A stretch of 6,417 nucleotides of DNA, taken from positions 14,762-21,178 of the forward strand of contig DLOI01000034.1 of the NCBI GenBank assembly GCA_002477185.1, given 5' to 3'. Below, in pieces: positions 1-6,019 of the stretch. The DNA is from Alphaproteobacteria bacterium UBA7488 (GTDB taxonomy: Bacteria; Pseudomonadota; Alphaproteobacteria; CAAHEQ01; UBA3637). Below the pieces are notes generated by a model, which searched no databases, was not told the origin of the DNA, and saw nothing but the letters and a program-made list of their open reading frames with translations. The position numbers and the translations under genes are program-made. The stretch's first letter is position 1; every line of letters starts with the position of its first letter.

Positions 1-572
1 CCGTAAATCATCATGTCAATGGCACATGAAACAAAATCTTTTCCTTTGGCAAATAAATAAACACCTGTAATGGCATGATTTGAAATCGGTTCTTTTTCAC
101 GTGTGCGGATACCATAGCCATTTTTATCCAATTCAACGAAAGAATAACAATCTTTATTCGTATTAAAAGTTAACAAACTGCCATCAAGCCCCCGTTTTTT
201 TGCATCTGCAACAAAAGCTTTGAAAACTTTGTTATCGAAGAAGTTGTCCGAATCTGCAAAGATAACCATATCGTCATTGTTAATTAAATTATGTGCCGCT
301 AATGCGGTGCAGCTGGCACCTTGTGTTAATTTTTCAACACAAACAAAACGAACTGTGTAATTTTTAGCTAACAAATCCAATTTTTCTTGGTAATCTTTTT
401 TGAATTGCTCTTGAATAATTAATGTATAAATGGCGTCATCCATTTGAATGCCGTCCAAAACATGTTCAATCATCATTTTGCCGTTTACGTCAATAAATGG
501 TTTAGGTACATTATATCCGGCAACTGAAAAACGTGAACCGGCACCGGCCATTGGAATAACAATATTCAACAT
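1..572 (-). CDS. BcbE-like sugar nucleotidyltransferase, capsule/glycan biosynthesis (C-terminus cut by window edge)
   Basis: The 190 visible residues form an NTP-transferase (GT-A type) fold of the BcbE-like group seen in capsule loci. Such enzymes probably join a sugar- or polyol-phosphate to a nucleotide in the cytoplasm. The signature is intact: IPMAGAGSRF at residues 6-15, PKPFIDVNGK at 23-32, a metal-binding-type FADSDN at 105-110, and KEPISNHAITGVYLF at 160-174. The family is usually somewhat longer, so I estimate a few tens of residues lie beyond base 1. The start is ATG at 570-572, sharing one base with the stop of the phosphatase gene upstream (TAATG), and AAAGGA at 579-584 is a good ribosome binding site with a 6-nt gap. 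It is the fourth main gene of the operon. Nucleotide and substrate specificity cannot be read from the sequence. Confidence 0.88.
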   Translation of the reverse strand, partial: MLNIVIPMAGAGSRFSVAGYNVPKPFIDVNGKMMIEHVLDGIQMDDAIYTLIIQEQFKKDYQEKLDLLAKNYTVRFVCVEKLTQGASCTALAAHNLINNDDMVIFADSDNFFDNKVFKAFVADAKKRGLDGSLLTFNTNKDCYSFVELDKNGYGIRTREKEPISNHAITGVYLFAKGKDFVSCAIDMMIY

Positions 573-949
573 TATTTATCCTTTGCTTGAGTAGTTAACA
601 ATTCTTCATTTATTTCGTGCCAATTATCGCAAAACCTTATAACGCGATCATCAATCGTTATATCCGCATTAGGTTTCCCGAAAAATATTTCATCATACAC
701 AATACCGTTTTTTTCCAACCATTCAAATGTGTCTTTTCCGACATTTTTTAATGCTTTTCCGACATTGTGACCCGTAGATCCCATATTTCTTGCCGTATGA
801 ATAATAATGGTATGTCCGGCATCATGGAGTGCTTTAATCCTTTCACGTGCCCCTTCTTTTACTTTTACGTCACGATAGGTGAGGGGATCTTTTCTGATAT
901 CACAGATTGTCCCGTCCAAATCAATGCAAATTCGTAATTTTTTAGACAT
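572..949 (-). CDS. HAD-superfamily phosphatase, EcbF/BcbF capsule type
   Basis: This 125-residue protein is a minimal HAD phosphatase with all four motifs visible: DLDGT at 10-14 (nucleophile D10, acid D12), HTAR at 51-54 (motif II T52), GKP at 91-93 (K92) and DDR at 100-102 (metal-binding acids). There is no cap domain, as expected for small capsule-locus phosphatases of the EcbF/BcbF family. Known family logic suggests it removes phosphate from a small sugar or polyol phosphate intermediate; the actual substrate is unknown. I chose ATG at 947-949 over an in-frame TTG at 962-964, because the GGAG at 959-962 is then correctly placed as ribosome binding site. This gives an 8-nt overlap with the kinase-fusion gene upstream; its own stop touches the start of the next nucleotidyltransferase gene. 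Confidence 0.9.
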   Translation of the reverse strand: MSKKLRICIDLDGTICDIRKDPLTYRDVKVKEGARERIKALHDAGHTIIIHTARNMGSTGHNVGKALKNVGKDTFEWLEKNGIVYDEIFFGKPNADITIDDRVIRFCDNWHEINEELLTTQAKDK

Positions 950-2576
950 TCTTTTTTTCTCCAAATAGAGCGTTGATTTTTTTCACAGCTTTCAGATAAA
1001 ATATTTTTTGACGTTTCATGCAGTCTTTATGCAACGGTATCATAGAAGTAAACAATAACGCTTCAATCAATTTAATTTCATCTAAGTCAAATCCGAATTT
1101 AACAGTCATTTTATCGAAAAATTCAGTAAGTTTTGCTTGAAATAACGGATAGGCATTTTTGACTTCAAAAATATTTTTGTCTTCGGTCAGCGAAAACAAA
1201 CCGTGTACGGCAAAATCATAACCCCCGACCACGGAATGACGCAATTTGGCAATATCATAACGGGCATCGCCGTAAATTGTTTGTTCTTTCAATCGACCGC
1301 GCGGGTCAATGACCTTGCTGATAAAACAATGTGTGTCGAACAAAATGTTGGAAAAACAGTAATCGCCATGCATTACACTGATTTTAACATTTTTTACTAA
1401 TTTTTCGATAGCCTCGTTCAAATGATGCTGGAAGTGCTTAATATTTTTGAATGATTTCCCGTTAATAATAATCTCATCATAGTCCCACAATTCTTTCCAA
1501 TAAGGATTTTGTTCCTGTAAATCTTTTAGGCGCGCCCAAGTTTTATGCAGATATAAATCGTAAAAGTTTTCAATATCCATTTCGCCCGTGTAAGCTTCAA
1601 ACATACGATGAACTTCGAAAAGTCGGGTAATAATCATTTCCCACTCTTCAATATCCAAATCGCCCAAGATAAATAACTCGGATAAAGCCGGATAACCGTA
1701 TAATTCATTGCATAATTGAGCACTGTCAATATTTTCTTTGTAAGAAATGGGACGCGGTGCCAATACTTTAAGCTCTTCGGGCAGATTTGTGTACCAGGCA
1801 TATTCATCTGCCAATTTTTGGCGTTTGGGTGAAACTTTCGTAATTGTCCCCTTAATAGGATCGGCGTATAAGCTGTTGAAATCACGAGAGTTGAAAAAAT
1901 GGTTTTGCGCTTTGATAACACCCGCTTTGTGCCCTAAATCAAACCATGTCGACGTTTTTTCACATTCAATAGGTTTGTATTGCATATATTGTGTTAAGAT
2001 TGCAGAAATTTGTTTTTTAAGATTTTTAATCTCTTGTTTAACAATTTTTTTCAGTAATTCAACGTCAGAGAATTGATAATATCCGACTAATGCCAGTTTA
2101 TTTTTAATCTCTATGTTTGGTATTTTATCAAAAAACTTTTTTGCAAAATTTTTGCTATCCGTTTCGACCAAACACCAGCGTTCAGATGAAATAAAATCAT
2201 TTGATACCAAAATTAAGTCCGTTTCTTTGTCCGGGACATAACGGCACAGTGTGTCGCCTAAAACGATTTTTATTAAAGAGCATTTTCCTGTTACTGCCGA
2301 TAAACCGCAATTTAACGAATTCAAAATTGAAAAGGAATTGTACTTTTCAATTTCTTCATCCGGATTAATTAAAACTAATTCAACTTCAGGATAACGTTTG
2401 TTCAGGTAACTTTGCATTTGAATATTGTTTTTATCCAACACGACAATAACCTTATCGTTCAAGAAATCTTCAATAACCCAAGACAGAGCCGGCTTGCCAC
2501 GTATCGGCATCATCTGAGAATTATAAGACGAGCTGGTCTCTAAATTCTTAGCTGCTAAAATGATCGTATAGTGCAT
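942..2576 (-). CDS. Fusion protein: degenerate nucleotidyltransferase-like domain plus APH/choline-kinase-like phosphotransferase
   Basis: A 544-residue two-domain protein. Residues 1 to about 225 look like a sugar nucleotidyltransferase (IILAAK at 5-10, MPIRGKPALSW at 23-33, VLGDTL at 105-110, GYYQF at 165-169, WFDLGH at 211-216). The usual GxGxR loop and PK pair are absent, so this half may not be catalytic. Residues about 230-544 are an aminoglycoside-phosphotransferase/choline-kinase-like domain: likely ATP lysine K247 in TITKVSP, a helix-C-like glutamate E258, the catalytic loop HGDYCFSNILFD at 403-414 (D405, N410), and the metal aspartate D424 in VIDPRG, followed by YGDARYDIAKL. Such fusions occur in capsule and O-antigen loci and are thought to phosphorylate a small precursor; the substrate is unknown. 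ATG at 2574-2576 has AAAGG 9 nt upstream and overlaps the glycosyltransferase gene by 22 nt. Confidence 0.85.
   Translation of the reverse strand: MHYTIILAAKNLETSSSYNSQMMPIRGKPALSWVIEDFLNDKVIVVLDKNNIQMQSYLNKRYPEVELVLINPDEEIEKYNSFSILNSLNCGLSAVTGKCSLIKIVLGDTLCRYVPDKETDLILVSNDFISSERWCLVETDSKNFAKKFFDKIPNIEIKNKLALVGYYQFSDVELLKKIVKQEIKNLKKQISAILTQYMQYKPIECEKTSTWFDLGHKAGVIKAQNHFFNSRDFNSLYADPIKGTITKVSPKRQKLADEYAWYTNLPEELKVLAPRPISYKENIDSAQLCNELYGYPALSELFILGDLDIEEWEMIITRLFEVHRMFEAYTGEMDIENFYDLYLHKTWARLKDLQEQNPYWKELWDYDEIIINGKSFKNIKHFQHHLNEAIEKLVKNVKISVMHGDYCFSNILFDTHCFISKVIDPRGRLKEQTIYGDARYDIAKLRHSVVGGYDFAVHGLFSLTEDKNIFEVKNAYPLFQAKLTEFFDKMTVKFGFDLDEIKLIEALLFTSMIPLHKDCMKRQKIFYLKAVKKINALFGEKKNV
959..962 (-). 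promoter_or_regulatory. Ribosome binding site that decides the HAD phosphatase start
   Basis: On the minus strand GGAG lies 9 nt before ATG 947-949. It forms the second and third codons of the longer TTG-initiated reading, so it could not serve that start. It lies inside the last codons of the upstream fusion gene, consistent with coupled translation. Confidence 0.65.
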
Positions 2577-3559
2577 TGTGTTTGACCTTTTTTTATCAAG
2601 TTTCTATATTTTAAATATCGTGTTAATTTATTGCCGCGAAAGCGAATGCATCCCTTGTTGTCAAGGTCAACCAATTCCTTGGTGAATGCATCAAACAAAG
2701 CGGTTTGTTTCTCTTTGGGAGAACGCAAAATTCGATTCAGTTGATGTTTTAAAATTTTTGGAATTATTTCTTTTAAAACAAAATCGAATTCTTTTTTGCC
2801 TTTGCGCGAAAATATATCATAAACGGCATTTAACCCGGCATGATAATCGTCAATGTGTTTAATATTAAAAGAAGTGTTTGAAATGGATGACGAATTTTCG
2901 GTGTAATAATATAAATCTTGCCTTAAAATAACAGTCAACGGAGCCTTCATTAAAACTGACAAAGTATGCGGATAATCTTCAAAGCAAATGTTCGGTATAA
3001 ATTCAGTACCGTTTAAAATCTGTCGTTTATAAAGTTTTGTCCATGCGTTATAATTAATTTTGTACCGTCCGCGACCCGTGCAGCATTTTAACGGCATATG
3101 TGTACATTTATGGGGAATCTTTTCAATGTTTTTAATCGTGAAATAGGGCGGCTCAACTTCGCATTTTTCAGGAGGAAATTTGTGCTTTTGCTTGATATAA
3201 CCGAATGTAACCATATCAGCTTGGTATTTTTGGGCAAAATAATAGACACATTCCAAAAGCCTCGGATGAATGCAATCATCAGAATCCAAAAAATATACAT
3301 ATTTACCTGATGCTGCTTTTAAACCGTTGTTGCGCGCCATGGATAACCCTTGGTTTTGTTGCGTGATGACTTTAATGCGTGTGTCTTTTTTTGAAAACGC
3401 CTCTAAAATGTCAGAACATGTATCGGGAGAACCGTCATTGACACAAATGGCTTCAAAATCATCAAAAGTTTGATTTAATAAGCTGCTTAAGCATCGGGAT
3501 AAGTATTTTTCAACATTATAGATAGGGATAACCACAGAGATTTCAGGTACAGTTTTCAT
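2555..3559 (-). CDS. Glycosyltransferase family 2 (GT-A fold)
   Basis: This 334-residue cytoplasmic or membrane-associated enzyme should transfer a nucleotide-activated sugar to a growing glycan. The GT2 domain spans about residues 6-220: SVVIPIYNVEKYL at 8-20, VNDGSPD at 40-46 (nucleotide-binding D42), NQGLSMARNNGL at 69-80, the DxD-type metal motif DSDD at 92-95, and FEDYPH at 193-198 holding the likely catalytic acid pair. NAWTKLYKR at 171-179 and YYYTENSSSIS at 217-227 are typical of the capsule and LPS members. The C-terminal 100 residues are basic with no membrane helix I can see, so it may act peripherally. ATG 3557-3559 has GGAG 7 nt upstream and directly abuts the stop of a possible small leader ORF. 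Donor and acceptor cannot be inferred. Confidence 0.93.
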   Translation of the reverse strand: MKTVPEISVVIPIYNVEKYLSRCLSSLLNQTFDDFEAICVNDGSPDTCSDILEAFSKKDTRIKVITQQNQGLSMARNNGLKAASGKYVYFLDSDDCIHPRLLECVYYFAQKYQADMVTFGYIKQKHKFPPEKCEVEPPYFTIKNIEKIPHKCTHMPLKCCTGRGRYKINYNAWTKLYKRQILNGTEFIPNICFEDYPHTLSVLMKAPLTVILRQDLYYYTENSSSISNTSFNIKHIDDYHAGLNAVYDIFSRKGKKEFDFVLKEIIPKILKHQLNRILRSPKEKQTALFDAFTKELVDLDNKGCIRFRGNKLTRYLKYRNLIKKGQTQCTIRSF

Positions 3560-3676
3560 TTAAAATACTCCAAAAATAAAGCTAGAAAGTATCATACGGC
3601 TTTCTTGTAAATAAGAAGGACGGCTTTTTGAACTTGCCTGAAATAAAACATTGCCCTTTTTTATCATTTGTAACAT
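3560..3676 (-). CDS. Possible 38-codon leader ORF directly upstream of the glycosyltransferase
   Basis: A short ORF starts at ATG 3674-3676 (MLQMIKKGNV...) and ends in TAA at 3560-3562, immediately followed by the glycosyltransferase ATG (TAAATG). An AGGAG lies 10 nt before the ATG, and a candidate promoter sits just upstream of that, so the ORF would lie wholly within the mRNA leader. The glycosyltransferase GGAG lies in its last codons, which is how coupled leader ORFs are arranged. The peptide is basic in the middle (KK, SKSR) with a hydrophobic tail (LSSFIFGVF), and I recognise no family. It could be a regulatory leader peptide, a small protein, or chance; an in-frame TTG extension to 3757 lacks support. 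Confidence 0.33.
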   Translation of the reverse strand: MLQMIKKGNVLFQASSKSRPSYLQESRMILSSFIFGVF

Positions 3677-3707
3677 GCCTGTTAGTCTCCTGGTAATTTT
3701 TGTAACC

Positions 3708-3736
3708 ATGTTATAAAAAAGTATCAAAAATTGCAA
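3708..3736 (-). promoter_or_regulatory. Candidate sigma70-type promoter of the polysaccharide operon
   Basis: On the minus strand TTGCAA (3731-3736) and TAACAT (3708-3713) are separated by 17 nt. Transcription would begin near 3700, giving a leader of about 140 nt before the glycosyltransferase. I saw no ops/JUMPstart-like element in the leader. The surrounding DNA is AT-rich, so chance matches are possible. Confidence 0.5.
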
Positions 3737-4077
3737 GCATAAAAACAATAAGCGCAACTAATAATTGTATTTTAAAATGACAAGGCGAATTCAAGCTCCT
3801 ATATTTATACACGAGAGGATGCAAACGTTAGCTCGAAAACACAGGGGTTTCGTTAATGTCGGTTGTAGAAATGAGATGTTTATCCTTAAATTCCTGGACA
3901 AGAAGAGATTATAGCGCTGTGGGATGATTGTATTTCTAAAAAATTTATCAATAAGCTATAAAAATGAAGGGTATATCTGAAACGGAATTTTTTTATTTTA
4001 AAATAGTCGCATTACTTTAGATAACTTATTTTCTTTAAAAAATGTGTGTTATCCATGTGGCGCTTATTTAAAAATAA
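3737..4077. other. Gene-poor stretch between ribF and the polysaccharide operon
   Basis: About 340 bp without a convincing gene on either strand. It follows the ribF stop codon and ends at the operon promoter. There is no clear GC-rich hairpin with a T tract behind ribF. The visible contents are a possible broken small gene on the plus strand (3777-3961) and two copies of the 11-bp TATTTTAAAAT (3768-3778 and 3994-4004), each part of an AT palindrome. Its composition and many stops suggest decayed or regulatory DNA. Confidence 0.5.
3777..3961 (+). pseudogene. Possible frameshifted remnant of a small unknown gene
   Basis: On the plus strand ATG 3777 opens a 45-codon reading (MTRRIQAPIFIHERMQTL... 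to KFLDKKRL) that stops at 3912-3914. From about 3890 a different frame reads IPGQEEIIALWDDCISKKF and ends at TAA 3959-3961. The two readings meet near 3887-3893 and would join by a one-base shift into a protein of about 60 residues. Both have protein-like composition, but no ribosome binding site precedes the ATG and I recognise no family. It may be a decayed gene end or chance in non-coding DNA. Confidence 0.18.
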
Positions 4078-5037
4078 TCAGATTTTTTCACTTGAACAAA
4101 CGTATGCCAATTTACGTTTTGCTATCAAAGCATCGGCGGTCAATTGTTGTTTGACGTCCCACGCGTTTTTGAATTTTTGCGGTTTGCGGATGTAATCAAT
4201 AAAACGGATGCGTAAACGTTTACGATATAAATCGCCTTGAAAATCAAAAATGTGCGTTTCCAAAATGGGTTCTTTTTCCAATTTTCTGCGCCCAAAATAG
4301 GACAAACTGTTATGCCATTTGCCATTTAAATATGTTTGAGTGGCATACACGCCCATAGCCGGCCGGATAAATCGGTCAATTGATATGTTGGCGGTCGGAT
4401 AACCCAAGGTGCGCGCTTGTTTATGCCCATTGTTGACATACCCTTCAATTTCATAAGGGCGTCCCAAAATGTGCGCTGCGCCGATAACATCACCCGATTC
4501 AATAAAAGCACGGGCTCGCGAGGAAGAATACCGAACGTCGCGTTTAACAGCGTCCACATTAAATTCGGCCCGTTGCAGAGTTTTTGGCGTTCCTTTTTTG
4601 TTTTTGCCGAATGTGAAATCTTCGCCGACAACAATGTGATGTGGTTTAATCATACGCGTTAAAAAAATGTCAATAAATTCTTTAGGGCTTTTGTTTGCAA
4701 GCTCACGTGTGAATTTGCACAAATACAAATGGTCAATATGCAAAGATGCGGCCAATCGCAATTTAGCTCGCAGCGAAGTGATGAAAAAGCACAATTTTTT
4801 AGGCGAAAACAAAACTTCCGGATGCGGGTAAAAAGTCAACAAATTAATCGGCAGGGGCGATTGTATGCCTTTGATGTCCCCTTTTTTGCCTACAAGATAG
4901 CTCGCACTTAAAGATTGGGCCCTTTCGATTAATAATTGATGCCCTTTATGAAAGCCGTCAAAGTTGCCCATCAACAAAATCCCGCCTTGTGCATCGGCGG
5001 GCAAATTTTTCAAAGGCGTAATCCAATAAACTTTCAT
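4078..5037 (-). CDS. ribF: Bifunctional riboflavin kinase / FMN adenylyltransferase (FAD synthetase)
   Basis: RibF turns riboflavin into FMN and then FAD in the cytoplasm. The 319 residues are full length for the family. The N-terminal FAD-synthetase domain shows GNFDGFHKGH at 24-33, LTFYPHPE at 67-74, VVGEDFTFG at 136-144 and SSSRARAF at 171-178. The C-terminal flavokinase domain shows GRPYEIEGYVNNG at 192-204, GYPTAN at 212-217 (T215 and N217 are the Mg-ATP residues in this family) and LETHIFDF at 259-266 with the likely catalytic E260. The usual FGRRPTF is FGRRKLE here (249-255), a small divergence in a substrate-side loop, but the key catalytic residues remain. ATG 5035-5037 is the only sensible start, and no Shine-Dalgarno sequence precedes it. 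It appears to be transcribed alone, behind the terminator of the BOF gene. Confidence 0.96.
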   Translation of the reverse strand: MKVYWITPLKNLPADAQGGILLMGNFDGFHKGHQLLIERAQSLSASYLVGKKGDIKGIQSPLPINLLTFYPHPEVLFSPKKLCFFITSLRAKLRLAASLHIDHLYLCKFTRELANKSPKEFIDIFLTRMIKPHHIVVGEDFTFGKNKKGTPKTLQRAEFNVDAVKRDVRYSSSRARAFIESGDVIGAAHILGRPYEIEGYVNNGHKQARTLGYPTANISIDRFIRPAMGVYATQTYLNGKWHNSLSYFGRRKLEKEPILETHIFDFQGDLYRKRLRIRFIDYIRKPQKFKNAWDVKQQLTADALIAKRKLAYVCSSEKI

Positions 5038-5043
5038 ATGTTC

Positions 5044-5071
5044 ATCATACCCGATATGGGGTTATTTGCAA
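5044..5071 (-). promoter_or_regulatory. Candidate ribF promoter, predicting a leaderless transcript
   Basis: On the minus strand TTGCAA (5066-5071) and a strong TATGAT (5044-5049) are 16 nt apart. Exactly 6 nt (GAACAT) separate the -10 box from the ribF ATG, so normal start-site spacing would put +1 on the A of the start codon. This agrees with the lack of a ribosome binding site. It lies just after the upstream terminator. Confidence 0.5.
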
Positions 5072-5109
5072 ATGAATTTTATTTTATATTTTTTTGTCTC
5101 GGAAAATAC

Positions 5110-5137
5110 AAAAACCCCCCTTATAAAAAAAGGGGGG
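5110..5137 (-). terminator. Rho-independent terminator of the BOF-domain gene
   Basis: Beginning 8 nt after the stop codon, the minus-strand transcript forms an 8-bp stem, CCCCCCTT pairing with AAGGGGGG (5130-5137 with 5115-5122), with a 7-nt loop. It is followed by TTTTTGTATTTT. The plus-strand side has no matching T tract, so it works for leftward transcription and insulates ribF from the BOF gene. Confidence 0.9.
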
Positions 5138-5145
5138 CAATAATA

Positions 5146-5538
5146 TTATTTTTGAACTTTCCAAATACGTTTGACATCAATTTTGACCGACATCCAACCG
5201 CGGTCGACTTCCCCGGTGATTTCAACCAAATCTTGCGGGCCAACGGTTACGCCATGCCAATCGTCATCGTCAATTTCAATTTCGACGGTACCGGTCGAAT
5301 CGCGGAACAAATATTTGTCGCTTTTGATGCGTTTTTCAATATAGCCGCGCAAAGTGACATAAGCGTCATCATTCATTTCTTTGGCATCGCGCACGGTTGA
5401 AATAATGGCGACGGCATCTTGGTATCCCCCCTTAAGCATATTATTTTGTTCCGTTGCCCCCGTAAATTGAGCATGAACGCAACAAGAAGCCAAACTGACG
5501 CCTAAGGCGATTAAACTGACTGCAAGTAATTTTTTCAT
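5146..5538 (-). CDS. Secreted BOF (bacterial OB-fold) protein, YgiW/YdeI family
   Basis: A 130-residue exported protein. Residues 1-23 are a signal peptide (MKKLLAVSLIALGVS...) that could be cut after VHA at 21-23, leaving a mature protein beginning QFTGA. LASC at 16-19 also fits a lipobox, so a lipoprotein form is possible. The rest matches the BOF domain well: TVRDAKEMNDDAYVTLRGYI at 48-67, DKYLFRDSTG at 74-83, VEIEIDDDDWHGV at 85-97 and VEITGEVDRGW at 105-115, then KIDVKRI at 119-125. Family members are periplasmic single-OB-fold proteins linked to stress tolerance; the ligand is not well known. ATG 5536-5538 has GGAGG 4 nt upstream. The gene has its own candidate promoter and a strong terminator, so it is probably monocistronic, with possible read-through from the ArsC-like gene. 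Confidence 0.92.
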   Translation of the reverse strand: MKKLLAVSLIALGVSLASCCVHAQFTGATEQNNMLKGGYQDAVAIISTVRDAKEMNDDAYVTLRGYIEKRIKSDKYLFRDSTGTVEIEIDDDDWHGVTVGPQDLVEITGEVDRGWMSVKIDVKRIWKVQK

Positions 5539-5570
5539 AAGTCCTCCATAGTTTATAAATCCATATAAAA

Positions 5571-5600
5571 AGTTTATTACCTAAAATTATTGTTCGTCAA
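5571..5600 (-). promoter_or_regulatory. Candidate promoter of the BOF-domain gene
   Basis: On the minus strand TTGACG (5595-5600) and TAAACT (5571-5576) are 18 nt apart, about 30 nt upstream of the start codon. The -35 box is strong and the -10 box moderate. The 70-bp gap after the ArsC-like gene holds no clear terminator. Confidence 0.45.
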
Positions 5601-5608
5601 GTACTTTT

Positions 5609-5968
5609 TTATTTTAAAAGCAATTTTTCCCATTCGCTTTGTTTAAATCCGGCGACGACAAAATCCGCTCCGATTAACAAGGGGCGCTTGATGAGCATTC
5701 CATCCGAAGACAATAATTTGATTTGTTCATCTTCACTTAATGTAAGGCGTTTATTTTTTAAATCAAGCGCACGGTATTTCAACCCGGACGTGTTGAAAAA
5801 ATCGCCGACTTTTTTACCCGATTTTTTAATCCAATCTTTGAGTTCTTGTTCAGTCGGATTTTCATTTACGATACTGCGTTCGGTATAATTGATTTGTTGG
5901 TCATTTAACCATTTGCGTGCTTTGGCAACGGTGGAACATGTGGGATGCCCCAAAAATAGGTAAGTCAT
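5609..5968 (-). CDS. ArsC/Spx/MgsR-family thioredoxin-fold protein
   Basis: A 119-residue protein of the arsenate-reductase-like family, full length. The fold features are clear: HPTCSTVAKARKWL at 8-21 with the active-site-type cysteine C11, DWIKKSG at 45-51, FFNTSGLKYRAL at 57-68, LLSSDGMLIKRPLL at 85-98 (the RP pair is typical), and a VVAGFKQSEW ending. The CxxC seen in Spx and MgsR is C-S-T-V here, so it has only the first cysteine and cannot form that redox disulfide. No ars genes are nearby, so true arsenate reduction is unproven; a glutathione- or thiol-linked reductase or a regulator of unknown target are alternatives. ATG 5966-5968 has a perfect AAGGAG 6 nt upstream. It sits head-to-head with a plus-strand membrane-protein gene. 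Confidence 0.9.
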   Translation of the reverse strand: MTYLFLGHPTCSTVAKARKWLNDQQINYTERSIVNENPTEQELKDWIKKSGKKVGDFFNTSGLKYRALDLKNKRLTLSEDEQIKLLSSDGMLIKRPLLIGADFVVAGFKQSEWEKLLLK

Positions 5969-5989
5969 TTTTATCTCCTTTCATGTATA

Positions 5990-6019
5990 TAATAAACGCG
6001 CATACGTATACGTCGTCAA
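5990..6019 (-). promoter_or_regulatory. Candidate promoter of the ArsC-like gene, with a palindrome in its spacer
   Basis: On the minus strand TTGACG (6014-6019) is followed after 17-19 nt by the -10-like region TTTATTAT (5989-5996); the 18-nt choice TTATTA covers 5990-5995. The perfect 10-bp palindrome ACGTATACGT (6004-6013) fills the spacer next to the -35 box, a position where a repressor or spacer-type activator could bind. Confidence 0.45.

Noticed and set aside
950..964. Longer TTG start for the HAD phosphatase (five extra residues)
   Set aside because: The ribosome-binding GGAG falls inside this extension, and ATG 947-949 fits spacing and the usual family N-terminus better.
3677..3757. 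TTG-initiated N-terminal extension of the 38-codon leader ORF
   Set aside because: It begins upstream of the candidate transcription start and spans the promoter, and the internal ATG has the ribosome binding site.
3925..3972. AT-only stem-loop as a ribF terminator
   Set aside because: The stem is about 5 bp of A-T pairs with no GC core, too weak to call an intrinsic terminator.
4936..5400. 154-codon plus-strand ORF across the ribF start, the terminator and the BOF gene
   Set aside because: It is antisense to two confidently identified genes, runs through a clear terminator hairpin, and has no recognisable domain.
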